A DNA stretch of 64,000 bases, taken from the NCBI GenBank assembly GCA_030374805.1, contig JARGSG010000190.1, positions 248,001-312,000 on the forward strand. Direction: 5' to 3'. A program made the translations under genes and the position numbers. The number at the start of each line of letters is the position of its first letter. The first letter of the stretch is position 1. The notes beneath the pieces were generated by a model, which worked only from the letters and a program-made list of their open reading frames with translations, was not told the origin of the DNA and ran no database searches. The DNA comes from Gracilaria gracilis (lineage: Eukaryota > Rhodophyta > Florideophyceae > Gracilariales > Gracilariaceae). Shown here one piece after another: positions 37,181 through 47,837 of the stretch.

Positions 37181-38950
37181 CTAAGCTCCCGACCCTTGGT
37201 TGGAAGGGCCCGGAGCGTCGTCACTAGTACCCCCATTGCTGTGATTGGATCCGCCAATAAGGCGCGCAGCCAACGCGTCCCGCATTGCGGCAACGTCCCC
37301 GCTCGCTACAGTTGCGAAAAGCCCAACTCCTCGGAGGAACTGAGCGATCAAAGCCGCCTCACCAGTCCCATTCCTAGAGGGGAGGACGGCAGGCACCTCG
37401 ATCACATCCGGTTCGTCCGGAAGGGAAGCCACCACGGCACCTACTGACGAAGGTTCGGGCGCGGGTGGATTCACAGCCTCAGCCGTCACAATTCCCGGCG
37501 CTGCCGTGTCACTGGAGGTCGGCTTAACCGCCTTGGCGGAAAGAACCTCTTTGACTACGTCGTCATCATACCCCATCTCGGGTTCGTCGTCCATTATTTG
37601 GTCGTCGCCACCGCCCTAGGCGTGGTAAAAATCGTCAGCGTCAACGAAGCCAACGGGATGCACGTAAGGGATATACCTCGGAGCCATCCGGAGAGCTTTC
37701 GCTTCAGCTACGGTGATCTCCTGCACCTCTCAGGGGTTGAAAAAGATGAAGTCTCCCGCCAATGGCGTGTGTCGTCCCGGAGACCGGTCGAAACCGCCAT
37801 CCTCGTGACCGCGGCCGCTCTGAGCGAAGGGCACGCTGGCCCAATCAACTCGGTAGACTACATCGAGGAGCCCACGAACTTCTTTGGCATTGTTCTCACC
37901 TCCAAGAGAGACCCGCAACGAGAGTTCTTGGATACTCGCACGAAAGCGAGGCGGAATATACCACAGTCGATACTGGTCATATACTTCCCATAGAAGATAA
38001 GCCGCGGTGCGGATTGCCCACTCGGTGAGTACCACGGACCACAGGCCGGAATACGGATCCTCGATGAGGCAGGAGCCCAGATAGGAGAGGACCGGGGGCA
38101 ACTCCATGTAGCACCCGCGACACATCTCCACAGAGGACCACCAAGTGGGAATGGGAACGTAACGGCCCCACCGGTGATTGTGCCAGATTCGATTGATCTC
38201 CGTGTTTTGATACGGGACGAGAAACCCGAAACGGGAACGCGCACGAAGCTCATCGCGGATGAAGTTCTGTAACCACCACGAACGGGACTCCCGACGAAGA
38301 TACCTGAACTCTGCCCGGAGGATTGGATGAATCCAACACACCGCCTCCTGGCGTACAGTAGGACGTCCCCTCCAGGAGTAAGTCTCAATCACCGCCAAGC
38401 GGGTGCAATACGAAATCTCGCCTTGTGTTCGGTACAACCGGGGATCGAAGCTGATGGAACCAGGAATTGGGAACTCGAAGTTTGCCCGGCTCTGCCGCGC
38501 ATACCCCAAGCGAACAAATGCCGCCTGAGCGGAAGCCAGTGACTCGCCGGAACGCCGCAAAACTGCGTGAGAAGGAACGGCAACCCGCCAACGTCAATCC
38601 CACGAAGTAGTGACTATCGCCAGAAGATCTCCGGGAAGGTGGTCAGTACCGTCCGCATAGGACGCGATGAGCTCCTCGTTGAAAACGGCTGTAGGATGAA
38701 ACCACGGAGCAGTCCGGAAGAGATGTGCGTGAACGCGAGGGTTCAGCCCGACTAGCTCGTCGTAGGAAGGCCATGGCACTTCATTCATGACGTGACCATG
38801 GGGCTGCTGCCCCGGAGGGAGAATGTGCCCGCCACTGGCGTTGTGGGCCTGGGACACCCCAGAAGCATTGCCGCTTTGCGGAAGAGGCACGGAACGAAAT
38901 CCGGAGAAGTATCCCGAGTTTGGAGGTTGACCGCTCATCGCGCGAGGCAC
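37181..38950 (-). mobile_element. Element B: antisense accessory ORFs
   Basis: Between the end of Pol and the 3' LTR, three long open stretches lie on the opposite strand: 38950-38594, 38560-37730 and 37594-37181. The middle one (276 codons) is rich in Trp, Tyr and Arg and gives WWLQNFIRDELRARSRFGFL and YNLWYIPPRF-like blocks. I recognise no family. The first and last are Pro/Gly/Ser- and Ala/Val-rich. Antisense extra ORFs between integrase and the 3' LTR are known for some plant Ty3/gypsy lineages, so this may be an element-borne accessory gene, possibly spliced. No function is claimed. Confidence 0.5.
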
Positions 38951-39174
38951 TCAAAGAACGGGAAGGTTGGTAATAACACCGCGAGAGCGAGAAGCAGAGT
39001 GTTGTGAACAGGAATGGTCGTCGCTGGAGCGAGGTTGGCACTGTCGAGTGGTAGTGACTTGATCTTCGCGAGGCGAGATGGAATCCGAAGACTTCGGGGA
39101 TGCGTTTTTATGCCCATGGCTGGGAGTTCGACCCGCCATCGCGACGGCGTGGCTCAGTCTGAAGGAGGGGGATA

Positions 39175-40027
39175 TGAAGGACAACACTCCTTGGAGGCGA
39201 TTTGAGGTACTTAGTCAATTTCCGCATCATGAGTTAGTAGATCTATAAGAGTTACACCGCTATTAGCGTTTCACCTCGCTGACGTAATTTCCACAGATGT
39301 ACAAGTAGATTGCACAGCTCGAGGCGCCGCTTAGCGGGTGTGAATAGCACACGTGTAACATGGATATGCCGGAGGCAGTGCATCCAGCATTGCTGTATTT
39401 ACTTAGATATTTTACAGATTATTTTGCCCGGCGCACCCACTGTCAGTGGTGCGCCGAGCTCACTACTTAGAGGGTTGAGCATCGCTCCCCCAAGTAAATT
39501 GCCCCTTGCCAAGCAAGGGGTTCCTGGCTCTGACTATCACGCCTTTGCGGACTGTTCACCTCCAAGTGGAGGAGCAACCGTGCTTTTTACGTATAGTTAC
39601 CCACCCTTGTGGCGCTTAGAGTATTGCCACTGCGTGTGTGTGTCGTCCCGACTACTGTCGTATACTCGCCCCAGTATTGGGTTTCGTTGGTGTCTTGCTC
39701 ACCTATCCCCACTCTTGTGGAGCCCTTTTGCCTCTTTTTGGGTTTGTTCTGCTGCCCACTCACAAGTGGCTCGCCTTCCGACATCGAACCATCGCCGTTC
39801 CACTCTTACGAGGCTCAGTCTTGAAACCGCTCTTCGCACGTGTCCCTACACGATACCCGGGGCGCACTGTACATTCCCACGCTTGTCGTGACGGTTTGAT
39901 CTCGGTTTACACCCGGCTAGTCGTGTCATTCCCGAAGTGCTCCGTTCGGTGTGCTACCTCCCCGAGAGGAAGATCCCGAACATCTTCGTGGCTGTGTCAA
40001 TTTTACGGCCAAACGCGTTGCACTACA
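39175..40027 (+). repeat. 3' LTR of element B
   Basis: 853 bp, TGAAGGACAACAC...TTGCACTACA. The purine-rich tract GAAGGAGGGGGA lies just before it (about 39160-39172) and the target duplication AAAGA follows at 40028-40032. Confidence 0.92.
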
Positions 40028-40032
40028 AAAGA

Positions 40033-40491
40033 TTCTTTCTTCTCAAAGCATCTTACTCACACTGTGCTTACCATCCAAATCATAGACAAACGTCTGCGTC
40101 AAAGAGTCTGACACACACAGGATGAACTTCGTGATTATACGTTCAAAATTGGGCCCCTTAATTTTGAACATCCTTCGTAAAAAATCCAGGGGCCACAGTG
40201 TTTTATGGAACCCAGTTTAATGAAAAGGATATTTTTTGGTGTGCATCGGTATCGACGATAACGGCCTGCGTTCCAAAAATGAGGGACATTTGCCTCACCG
40301 ATATTCCACAGAGCATCAAATCCGTTTGAAGAAAATTTTGACATTTCCAGAATTGTAGCAGATGCACCATCTCTTAAAAAGGAGTCGCAGATTGAAGATT
40401 CAGAATCGCAATCTTTGTTTCTGTCGGGGATGTCGGGATCACAGTTGAAACGAATTATTTTTGCCTCCCTTGCCAGGCGGGAGTCCGTCAA
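40033..40491 (-). pseudogene. DDE transposase relic, N-terminal part, split by element B
   Basis: Minus strand: NGFDALWNIGEANVPHFWNA, then GRYRRYRCTPKNILFIKLGS and IKHCGPWIFYEGCSK. This resembles the N-terminal part of an IS5/ISL2EU-type transposase (FxxL...RGRRPxFTPKDxxFMxLxxLKHxGxWxxxA). A frame change after FYEGCSK is followed by IKGPNFERIITKF and an in-frame TGA near 40040. The gene continues at 28556-28050 across element B. An inactive copy that predates element B. Confidence 0.65.
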
Positions 40492-40499
40492 AAATTCTA

Positions 40500-41250
40500 A
40501 TGCGGTGTGAATGTCGTTCGACGGCAGTGGAGATCATTCAGGCATGATAAAACTGGACTGTGTTAAAGGGATGTTTGGTCGATGAAAATTTGTTGCCGCT
40601 ACAAACAATTCTGTAGTTTTTTTTATCGGTAGAGACAAGCTTTATACGCAAAGACTATTTGAATACTCATAAAGCATTATGGTCACAAACCTCTGGCAAG
40701 TATTTGTGCATCTACTCTATACGTAGCCCTTTAATTAAGTTTACAACGTGGAGGTGCCACAAAAAAACATTGTCGCGACAATTGTTGTCCAATTCACCAA
40801 CTACAAATTGATCTACTCTACTAATAGAAACATTCTTTGTATTAACAATAGATGTCGTAACTGCGTTGTATTACTAGCAACGTAGAAGGTCTATTGAATC
40901 AAGTTCAAAACTGTTTAACATCAGGAAAGTTTTCCATTTTTTTGTCATATTTTTATTCTTCAGTTTCTGTTCGTGACACTATCAAACGTGCTTTTTTTAC
41001 CCAATTTCTTACTTTGGTGCGTTAAAAATATCGGGAACCTTGCTTTCTGGACAATATCAAGAGCTTACTGGCCAAAAAAGTACCCTTTGAAACTGGGTCT
41101 TCGTTACTGTTCAACATTTTAGGGCAGTCCTCTGTAGAAAAAGCGGATATCCAGCAATTCTCTGTGGTTGTTACCTTTGATATAATTTTGCTAGGAGCAA
41201 TCAACAGATACGTCGGGAAGTGGTGAGAAACCTCCATCGAAGGGCGTTTT
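40500..41250. other. No gene seen; AT-rich transposon flank
   Basis: About 750 bp of AT-rich DNA with frequent poly-T runs and no recognisable protein block on either strand. Confidence 0.4.
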
Positions 41251-41257
41251 ACTGCAA

Positions 41258-41450
41258 GACAAATTCAACGCAGAAATAACACAATTGTGCATCAACATGG
41301 ACAATTACAAAAAATTGGCGTTATTTGGCGAGGAACATGTTCGTTACGCGAACGTTGCCTCCGGGAACGACGGCATAAAGATAATGGTTCTAATTGCTGG
41401 TGGGCCAAATACACTACTAGAGACTCCAATGATAATGAGCGCTTCCTGAA
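41258..41450 (+). pseudogene. CENP-B/DDE_1-like transposase fragment
   Basis: AEITQLCINMDNYKKLALFG followed by EEHVRYANVASGNDGIKIMV and TPMIM is a clear paralogue of the transposase at 11740-12928, which reads CINMDNHKTLALIGDTHVRY in the same place. Only the segment around the first catalytic residues remains, about 65 codons. The upstream and downstream parts are not recognisable. Confidence 0.7.
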
Positions 41451-41646
41451 AACACATTTTGTGTAAAGCTTATATTGTGTAAAATGCAGTACAAAGCGTG
41501 CTGCTTCCTTGCCATGTGCTCCTGAAATCCAGAGCACAAATTCTGCTACAGCAGCGATTACGCATAATGGCCTCAGCTTCAGTACTACTGCGCCTCTCTA
41601 ATGTAGACCTTCCAACCCTGTCCAAACCCAATGGTAGTAGTGAAGA

Positions 41647-42800
41647 ATGACAAACCATACAACTCTCCTCCTTATGCTCTGCAAGACACGAACACACACC
41701 AAAAGAATTGCAATCAAAAAGAAGCTTTCCATGCGAGGTCGTCGTCGCCGAGATCGGCGTATACCACGCATTGCCTTGCAAAGTCCTTCAACTTGCGAGT
41801 TCTCTGCACTATTCAGTTCTGGAAATGATCAGGCTCTGATAACGTTGACCGGCTTTGATTTTTTCTCCTTTCACTGCATTCACAATCTATTTTTCCAGCA
41901 ATATAACGCGTACTCACCATATTCTAAGAATGGTTTTGTACGCTTCCTACCAATCGCTTTTGTGAAAAGAGGAAGACCACGCAGTATGTCCGCAGTTCAG
42001 TGCCTTGGTTTGGTTCTTTCTTGGAATAGAACGAGAGGATCCAAAATGGCTTTGTGCCTTTTGTTTCGGATAATAGCTTCAGTTTGCTCGTTGTTCCTGC
42101 GTTTTTTGGGCGTCGAATTTTGCTTCACGTCCTTTCTAAGGATTCAAACGCACGAATTGAAATGCCCACTCATGAACAAGTAATTGAGTTTCAAACTGCG
42201 ATAGCTACAAAATATTCTATGTTGGAAGACGTTTACTGTGTCGCAGATGGACTCAAGCTATATCTGGAGCAGTCTGGTAATGTGGTAATACAAAACATGT
42301 TTTACAATGGGTGGACACACGACCATTACGTAGGCAACATATTTGTTTTCGCTCCTAGTGGGATAATCATTGCATGTGCTTTAAACGCACCAGGCTCTAT
42401 GCACGACTCTAAAATAGCAGACTGCGGAGGGGTGTACAGAAAGTTAGAAGACATGTTTGAGAAGTATGGTGGTCGGTGTGTTGTGGACTCAGCATTCTCG
42501 AAAGGAGAGTTTCCTTTTCTAATCAAATCCTCGTAAGACCCAGTTCTGTATTTTGAAGGTGATAGACAAAAGCTAACTACTCTTAGACAGGCTACGTCAC
42601 TACATCAGGCTTCAGAGTGGGGTATGCGCGCGTTACAGGGAACTTTCCCTCGCCTTAAGGATCGCATGGTATAAGAAGAAAGAGGAGAGCGGAAGATAAT
42701 ATTGTTTACGACAGCATTGCTGTTCAACGTCCGTACCCGTTTGGTTGGTGTGAATCACAATCTAGCTACGTTCATGCCTCATTTAAGCGTTGAGGCTAAT
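41647..42800 (+). pseudogene. DDE_Tnp_4 (PIF/Harbinger-like) transposase
   Basis: The N-terminal part (41647-42050) reads RRRRDRRIPRIALQSPSTCE, GNDQALITLTGFDFF, PYSKNGFVRFLPIAF and KRGRPRSMSAVQCLGLVLSW. After a frame change near 42055 the catalytic part follows: YCVADGLKLYLEQSGNVVIQ (first Asp), NGWTHDHYVGNIFVFAPSG, NAPGSMHDSKIADCGGVYRK (second Asp region) and GGRCVVDSAFSKGEFPFLIK. A TAA at 42534-42536 interrupts it, and in-frame similarity continues (GMRALQGTFPRLKDRM, then another stop near 42672). It is dead but fairly recent. It faces the Myb-like gene at 42922-44100, a convergent pair as in two-gene Harbinger elements. Confidence 0.78.
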
Positions 42801-42921
42801 TGCTTTCTTCATGGTATTCTGTAAAACAACGAGGGTACTTGTGCCCTTTTATGCTACTTGTGGGACTACTAATACACCTTTGTCTACTTTATGAGTCCTA
42901 ACGGGCGCTTGCTAGCAGCAC

Positions 42922-44100
42922 TTAAGACCCGGTGTTTTCGTGGGGGTCTGGGAAAAGGGAACAAGGCACATCGTTGCCCTTTCCACCAAAGGCCATTACC
43001 ATTAGCATCTGCATAAATCTATCCTGACGGAGATTGTCCTCCTCACGACGATCGCGCTCTGCTGCTCGTTCTTCTTCACGTCTCTTCCGTTCCTCTTCTC
43101 GTCGTGTCCGCTCCTCCACCCGTTCCTGCATCGGACGCTCGTGCTCCTCAGCTCTATGCTTCTGCTCTTCGAGCAGGGTCATCTTGTAAATTGACATGAG
43201 ATCATCTCCATTCTCTGGCGGGGGTGACGAACGCTTTCTAATCAAAGGTCGTGGTGAGAATCCTGGCCTGCCAGTTAGTGATGGTGGTCTGCTGGGTGGC
43301 CTGCTGGCCGTGTGGCTGCCCGGTGTGTCCGTGTTAGGGCATGCAGTGTGTGTCTCAGGTTCCAACTGGTTTGGTTGCTCCATCCCGTTTGTATCATCAA
43401 GGCAGTTCTCGGTGTTCTGGAAGCGCTCTTCAGCCACTTCCTCCACATCCTCACCGTCTCTCAAGTCGACCCTCTTTGAAATTTGCTCTCGAATATATTT
43501 GGCGTGATTGACGTCTTCCGGTATATGCCGGTCTCCGGTAGGAACTTTCTTGCGGTGCAACGCAGAGAACTTTCGTTTTAATGAATCAATGTTTCTCGCA
43601 TGTTCGGGAAATCGACAGTAATGAATCCTCTGTACTGCCTCCCACTCATCTCTCCCCACAAAGAGGTGCTTCTCCAATACCTCCAGCAGCGAGTCAATTT
43701 CGTTTTGCGTAAATCCGCTTCCCCGCCCCCCGGTGTTGCTTGCAGTGGCGCGGTTGTTATGCTTGGGAGGTCGTTTCGTTTTGGTGATTGATGGGAGAAT
43801 TATAGCCCGAGCGATACCCGTAGATTGCGTGCGCGTTGGCGCAATATCCACTGAGCTTCTCGCATGGACCCTTCCATCAGACGTAGTATTAACACAGTGC
43901 GAACCTTCTTGATGTCGATGTACTTGTGGTGCTCTTGCTACTGGGAACATACTCGCGGAAGGGTGATTAAATGTTTGACCTTCAACAACGGGAGGCGACG
44001 GAGACAACAGTGCCACGGTTCTTGGCTCCGAGGGTGCGCCTGACACGTTTTCTGTTAATGCCCGGTACACCTCATCTTCCTTGTCGGAAACCCATTCCAT
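42922..44100 (-). CDS. Myb/SANT-like (DUF6818-like) protein, probably transposon-linked
   Basis: Open for about 392 codons from the first ATG at 44100. The frame stays open upstream to about 44253, so an earlier exon is possible. An N-terminal Pro/Ser/Thr-rich region is followed by a trihelix-like domain: GSGFTQNEIDSLLEVLEKHL, VGRDEWEAVQRIHYCRFPEH and IDSLKRKFSALHRKKVPTGD (about residues 140-220 from the ATG). This matches the DUF6818 pattern seen in algal and oomycete transposon-associated proteins. The C-terminal part is a long Glu/Arg-rich coiled coil (EERTRREEERKRREEERAAE). The role is likely DNA binding, possibly to transposon ends in partnership with the neighbouring transposase. No break is visible, unlike the transposase. 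A TATATA stretch lies at about 44326-44332 on the minus strand. Confidence 0.7.
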   Translation of the reverse strand: MEWVSDKEDEVYRALTENVSGAPSEPRTVALLSPSPPVVEGQTFNHPSASMFPVARAPQVHRHQEGSHCVNTTSDGRVHARSSVDIAPTRTQSTGIARAIILPSITKTKRPPKHNNRATASNTGGRGSGFTQNEIDSLLEVLEKHLFVGRDEWEAVQRIHYCRFPEHARNIDSLKRKFSALHRKKVPTGDRHIPEDVNHAKYIREQISKRVDLRDGEDVEEVAEERFQNTENCLDDTNGMEQPNQLEPETHTACPNTDTPGSHTASRPPSRPPSLTGRPGFSPRPLIRKRSSPPPENGDDLMSIYKMTLLEEQKHRAEEHERPMQERVEERTRREEERKRREEERAAERDRREEDNLRQDRFMQMLMVMAFGGKGNDVPCSLFPDPHENTGS

Positions 44101-44253
44101 TAGGGAGGCGACGGGATTCTGTTTCCAATAGACTGTGCGAAAATGGTGGTTGTGGGGGCCGGCGCAGTTTTCCTGGCTTGTGCTTCGCGACGGTGGTGGC
44201 GCTGGGTGTAGTGTGGTTTTGGTGATCGCGGTAGTGGAGACTGTACATGTCAC

Positions 44254-45462
44254 TGTTGCATTTTCATGCGCGTGTCGGCAGTAGTGGCGCTTGGAGCAGC
44301 TGGTTAGTGTCGGTGACCGCCGTTGTATATATGAGCGCTGCTGCGGCAGCCAAGCTTCTCTCAGCGTGCGCGTCGCGGCGTTGGTGGATTTCGGTCGCGA
44401 TGGGCAGTGATTGGCGTTTAGGTGATAGTGCTTGCGGAGTTGATGGTGGTTGCGTTGGTGTCAGCGTCGCGGCTGTGAGAGCGCTGGGTGGTGATCGGAG
44501 GTGAGCGGCGTTGTGAAGACGGCGCTTGTGGCGTTGGTTTTGGTTGCTTTATCATGCTCGTGCTGCGCACGGTAGCGCTCGTTGCATCTGTGCAACACGG
44601 TCGGTGGCCTTCTGCAGTGCTGGAGACACCACGGGCGTTCGGCACTGTAGTTGCGCAAAGATGCGCAAAAGAGAAGCACCAAACGCTTGACAGCGCAAGA
44701 AAGTACCTGAAAAAGGCCCTCGATGGGGACGGATAAACTTGCAGCGGTGGGAATATGAGCCGGCGCGAGTGTAATTGGGCTGTTGTTACAGTTGCACAAA
44801 TCTGTTTGTGCTTATACACAATCAACCTCGTTTTAGGGCGAGGCAAGTCTATTTACACCGTTTATGCTGGCAAATTTCATGATTTGTGCCCGCAGAGTTT
44901 TGAAAATGCAGGCACACATTATGGTTTTTGTGTTTTCAGGAAGCGCTCAATAATTTTGAGGGCTGAAAAGAACTTTTCGATTCGAGAGATAGAAAGTAGT
45001 CGTTAGACGCTTAAAAACGTTTGAAATATGACAAATTGAGGTAAAGTCGTGAAGTGTAACTCAAGTGTGTTTTACATGTTTTAAAGGTAAGTCAACCAGT
45101 CGAGTTCTGCAACTTGGCCTTTAAGATTAAACAACTTTCTGTAATACTCTAATTATATGTTGGTTTCTGAAAGCGTAAATCAAATGCTTTGTGTAGTTGT
45201 AGACGACTTAGGTAGTGCAAAAATTGTCAACTCAATTGCTCAAATTACGGAGATATAATCAAGTCGACTTTTCAACCTTACTTTAAATTGACCTGTTTTG
45301 TTCATATTCATACAAGTTTTTCTGCTTTTTCTCTTATAATTTATGGATTAACGTTCTCTTATCTTATGCTACAAGAAAATATTGTCAAGAACACATTATT
45401 AACGTTACTTGAAACACAAAAGCTTTCCTTGAATACGCAGCTCTACTTTTGCAGTTTGTGAC
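44254..45462. other. GC-rich then AT-rich stretch without a recognisable gene
   Basis: 44254-44760 is GC-rich with many GCG/TTG trinucleotides and open by chance in several frames. 44800-45460 is AT-rich. No protein family or RNA gene is recognised. The first part probably includes the 5' untranslated region of the Myb-like gene. Confidence 0.4.
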
Positions 45463-45465
45463 TTA

Positions 45466-45490
45466 GGCGGTGTCTAAACAAGCGTGAACG
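45466..45490 (+). repeat. Left TIR of the giant Harbinger element
   Basis: 25 bp identical to the reverse complement of 58014-58038, preceded by TTA. The subterminal region repeats the motif CGTGAACG at 45483, 45493, 45506 and 45573, likely binding sites for the transposase or its Myb-like partner. Confidence 0.88.
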
Positions 45491-45849
45491 TGCGTGAACG
45501 GCGACCGTGAACGCCCATATACGCCTTTTCATTGGCTCACGCAGCTCCGAGCGGGCTGACCCTCTGTATGCCCGTGAACGCCCCTTTCAATTTCTTGAAA
45601 GCCCACCGTCTGTAAGGCGAAAGCGCTCCCGAACTAAACTGTACCACTTGGTGGCACGATTGCCAATCATTTACCTCCGGGCCTCATCGGGTTTTCCGGT
45701 CCAGTTCAACCCAGTAGGGTGCATAGTACTTCCCGCTGCATGCTGCGCCGAGCGGAGCAATATAAAGCGGCTCCCTGGCGCAAGGATGCTGCGTTGCGTT
45801 CCCCACCGACGCACCCAACGCACCACCGTGCTTCTCCGATCTCGGAAGA

Positions 45850-47421
45850 ATGACACCGCCACCTCCCCAGCGTTGTTCAAACCCCCTTCCTCCGCCTTTG
45901 CGACGCAGCCTCAGAAAACACCCAGCATCAGCTGCGGCGCAAAGTGCGCATACCACCACCAAAGTTCGTCCCGTGCAACCCGCTCTGAATTCCCCGCCAA
46001 ATGAAGTACCAACCTCCAGCATAGTACCTTCATCTTCCGCCGTCACCGTATCTCCATACGATGACCCACGATTTCGTGAAAACAATCGCATGGCTTTTGT
46101 CTACTCATTTTTGCTCAGTAGAACGGTCAAAGATCTTCGAAAGCTGTGCAAGCCGTTCAAGCTCAAAATCCGAAACCGTCAACATGCGCAACTTGTGTCC
46201 CAACTCGTGCTCTTTCTTCATTTGAAGAGCTTCGAGGACGTGAGTATCCGCGATTGCTTCTCCACAAACGAAGAAATGAAGGGCTACTTTGTTTGGGAGA
46301 TTGACGCCAAAGTTCTTAATTCAACTTTGTCCAAGCTACCGGAGGTTGGCGCGTTCGTAGATATGCTTCACCCATTGGACCGCCGAAAAGTAGCAGATAC
46401 AATCCTGGCTTTCAAAACTGCCCAACCGTCGTCATCGGGATTCCCGTTCTCCGCAGAGCTGGAACTACCTGCGGATCCTAGCTTCTCTCTTAACGAATTT
46501 GCCAGGCTCTGCGTTATATTGCGTGACGACGATATGGCGTAAAACGCGCTCGCAAAAGCCAACGCAGGGACGCTGAGCCGTTCTGAGTTGGATGCCAATG
46601 TAACAAGGGAGTCGTTCTGGGCGGTTATTAGTAGTCGGTTCAACGATTTGCAAGTCGAGTCGAGGTGTTCGTTTACGGGACGTTTGGATGAGGTTGATTC
46701 CAACAAAAGGCCTCTGTGTCTACGAACTGCATCGGTGCTAAAGCACCAGTATGAAAGTGTCAGGAAACTGGTTACTACCGCTAAAGCTAACCGGTCGAAG
46801 TCGGGGCAAAACAACCCGAGCAATATTTCCAACTTTCTCCGCATGACGGGTAGCGGTCAACTGACAGCCGAGTCGAAGCGCGCGTACGTATTCTTTATTG
46901 TCGCGCGCTTAGGAACCGCAAATGAGGCCGTCGAATTTATTGAGACCACGTCAAAATTGGTGGAGGACTCCGAGGGAGGCGTCGAGGAAGGTCTGGCAAT
47001 CAACTCTCCCGAAGAGGAAGCATTTTCTTTCCGCAAGAAGCGAAGCTCCAGTGAGCGAAACAGTGGGAGTCAGAAAGAACTGGGGGAGCTTTCAAAAGGC
47101 GTCGACTTCTCCAACAAAATTTCTCAGGAGCAGACGACCATATTAAGAGAGCAATTGAACTTTGAACGTGAGAAGTTCGCTCACACGGCTGGAGGAAGGA
47201 AGACCACGGAGGAAAAGGAAGCCGAGGTGTTTGGTGCCCGTGTTAAACTCGCTACTCTGCTGGCGGAGAGCTCGGTGCAGATAAAGCGTGTTCGCGATTT
47301 GAACGACGAGGATCTCACGCAGACTCTAGAGGAGAATCATCATCACCTCTTGAAAAGGTTCAAGAGAATGATTCGGAAGAAGAGCCCTGAAGATGAGGAT
47401 GGTGATGTTGGGTTTCTTTAG
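45850..47421 (+). pseudogene. Harbinger-element accessory protein (Myb/DNA-binding partner), one nonsense codon
   Basis: 523 codons from ATG 45850, interrupted only by TAA at 46540-46542 (codon 231). The frame continues immediately as NALAKANAGTLSRSELDANV. The N-terminus is Pro/Ser-rich and basic. The middle has MAFVYSFLLSRTVKDLRKLC then LKIRNRQHAQLVSQLVLFLH, a SAP-like or helical DNA-binding segment. After the stop, RESFWAVISSRFND and RMTGSGQLTAESKRAYVFFI occur in a trihelix-like context. The C-terminus is charged and coiled-coil (EQTTILREQLNFEREKFAHT). Position and inward orientation opposite the transposase fit the second gene of a PIF/Harbinger element. A CAA to TAA change would explain the stop. 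Confidence 0.65.
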
Positions 47422-47545
47422 TGGTAAACGCTCGGTTCAATTGCATCTATAGTTTTAGGAATCACTTATTGCTCTACATTTATCTGTTTGTCTGTTGTTA
47501 AAGTTTCTGCATCTTTCTCTTCCATTTTCTACGTTTGAAGGCGCC

Positions 47546-47836
47546 ATGGCTTCGTCTGTGCGATGTTCTCACAAGCCACACAATGTGCCTGGCCGACTCA
47601 CCATCATCACCAGAATGGGTGCCGACAACATTCTTCAAGCTCCGCCCCCGCTCATTCGCGCCGTACAACGCGAGGGCCGCAACGTGCTGTGGGTGTCCAA
47701 CAGCATGCATGGAAACACCTTCAAGACCGATTCGGGCTACAAGACACGCTCATGGAATCGAATCATGGCAGACGTGCGAGGCTTCTTGAACACAAAAGCT
47801 TATAAAACTCTACTTACATCGCCTTCAAACCCCTAA
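47546..47836 (+). pseudogene. Type II DAHP synthase fragment
   Basis: From about 47587 the frame reads [20 protein letters not shown], then [20 protein letters not shown] and [20 protein letters not shown] up to DVRGFL. This is the ITRMG...PLI...V.WV.DPMHGNT...GYKTR...DEV.GFF block of plant-type (class II) 3-deoxy-D-arabino-heptulosonate 7-phosphate synthase, first enzyme of the shikimate pathway, usually about 450-500 residues in a plastid. Only about 75 residues remain, and the usual DPMHG is NSMHG here. The next family block (HPGG...TGxNVTEC) is absent. It is a captured fragment 150 bp after the accessory gene, too short to be an enzyme. Confidence 0.75.
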
Positions 47837-47837
47837 C

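Larger units (their letters stand above)
28557..40027 (+). mobile_element. Ty3/gypsy LTR element B with chromodomain and antisense ORFs, nearly whole
   Basis: 11,471 bp fossil LTR retrotransposon. LTRs at 28557-29408 and 39175-40027 are flanked by the target duplication AAAGA (28552-28556 and 40028-40032). Inside, in order: primer-binding site (29412-29423), Gag (29565-31688), protease, reverse transcriptase, RNase H and integrase (31727-35648), a C-terminal ORF with a chromodomain-like end (35765-37006), antisense ORFs (38950-37181) and a polypurine tract (about 39160-39173). The order PR-RT-RH-INT with a terminal chromodomain is that of chromovirus-type Ty3/gypsy elements. It looks nearly whole but carries roughly five to eight breaks. 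LTRs differ by roughly 6-7% by eye, so it is of moderate age and the youngest of the three here. Confidence 0.93.

Noticed and set aside
45507-46004. 165-codon frame overlapping the start of the Harbinger accessory gene
   Set aside because: Different frame from the accessory gene, Arg/Ser/Pro-rich, no recognisable motif; likely chance in GC-rich DNA.
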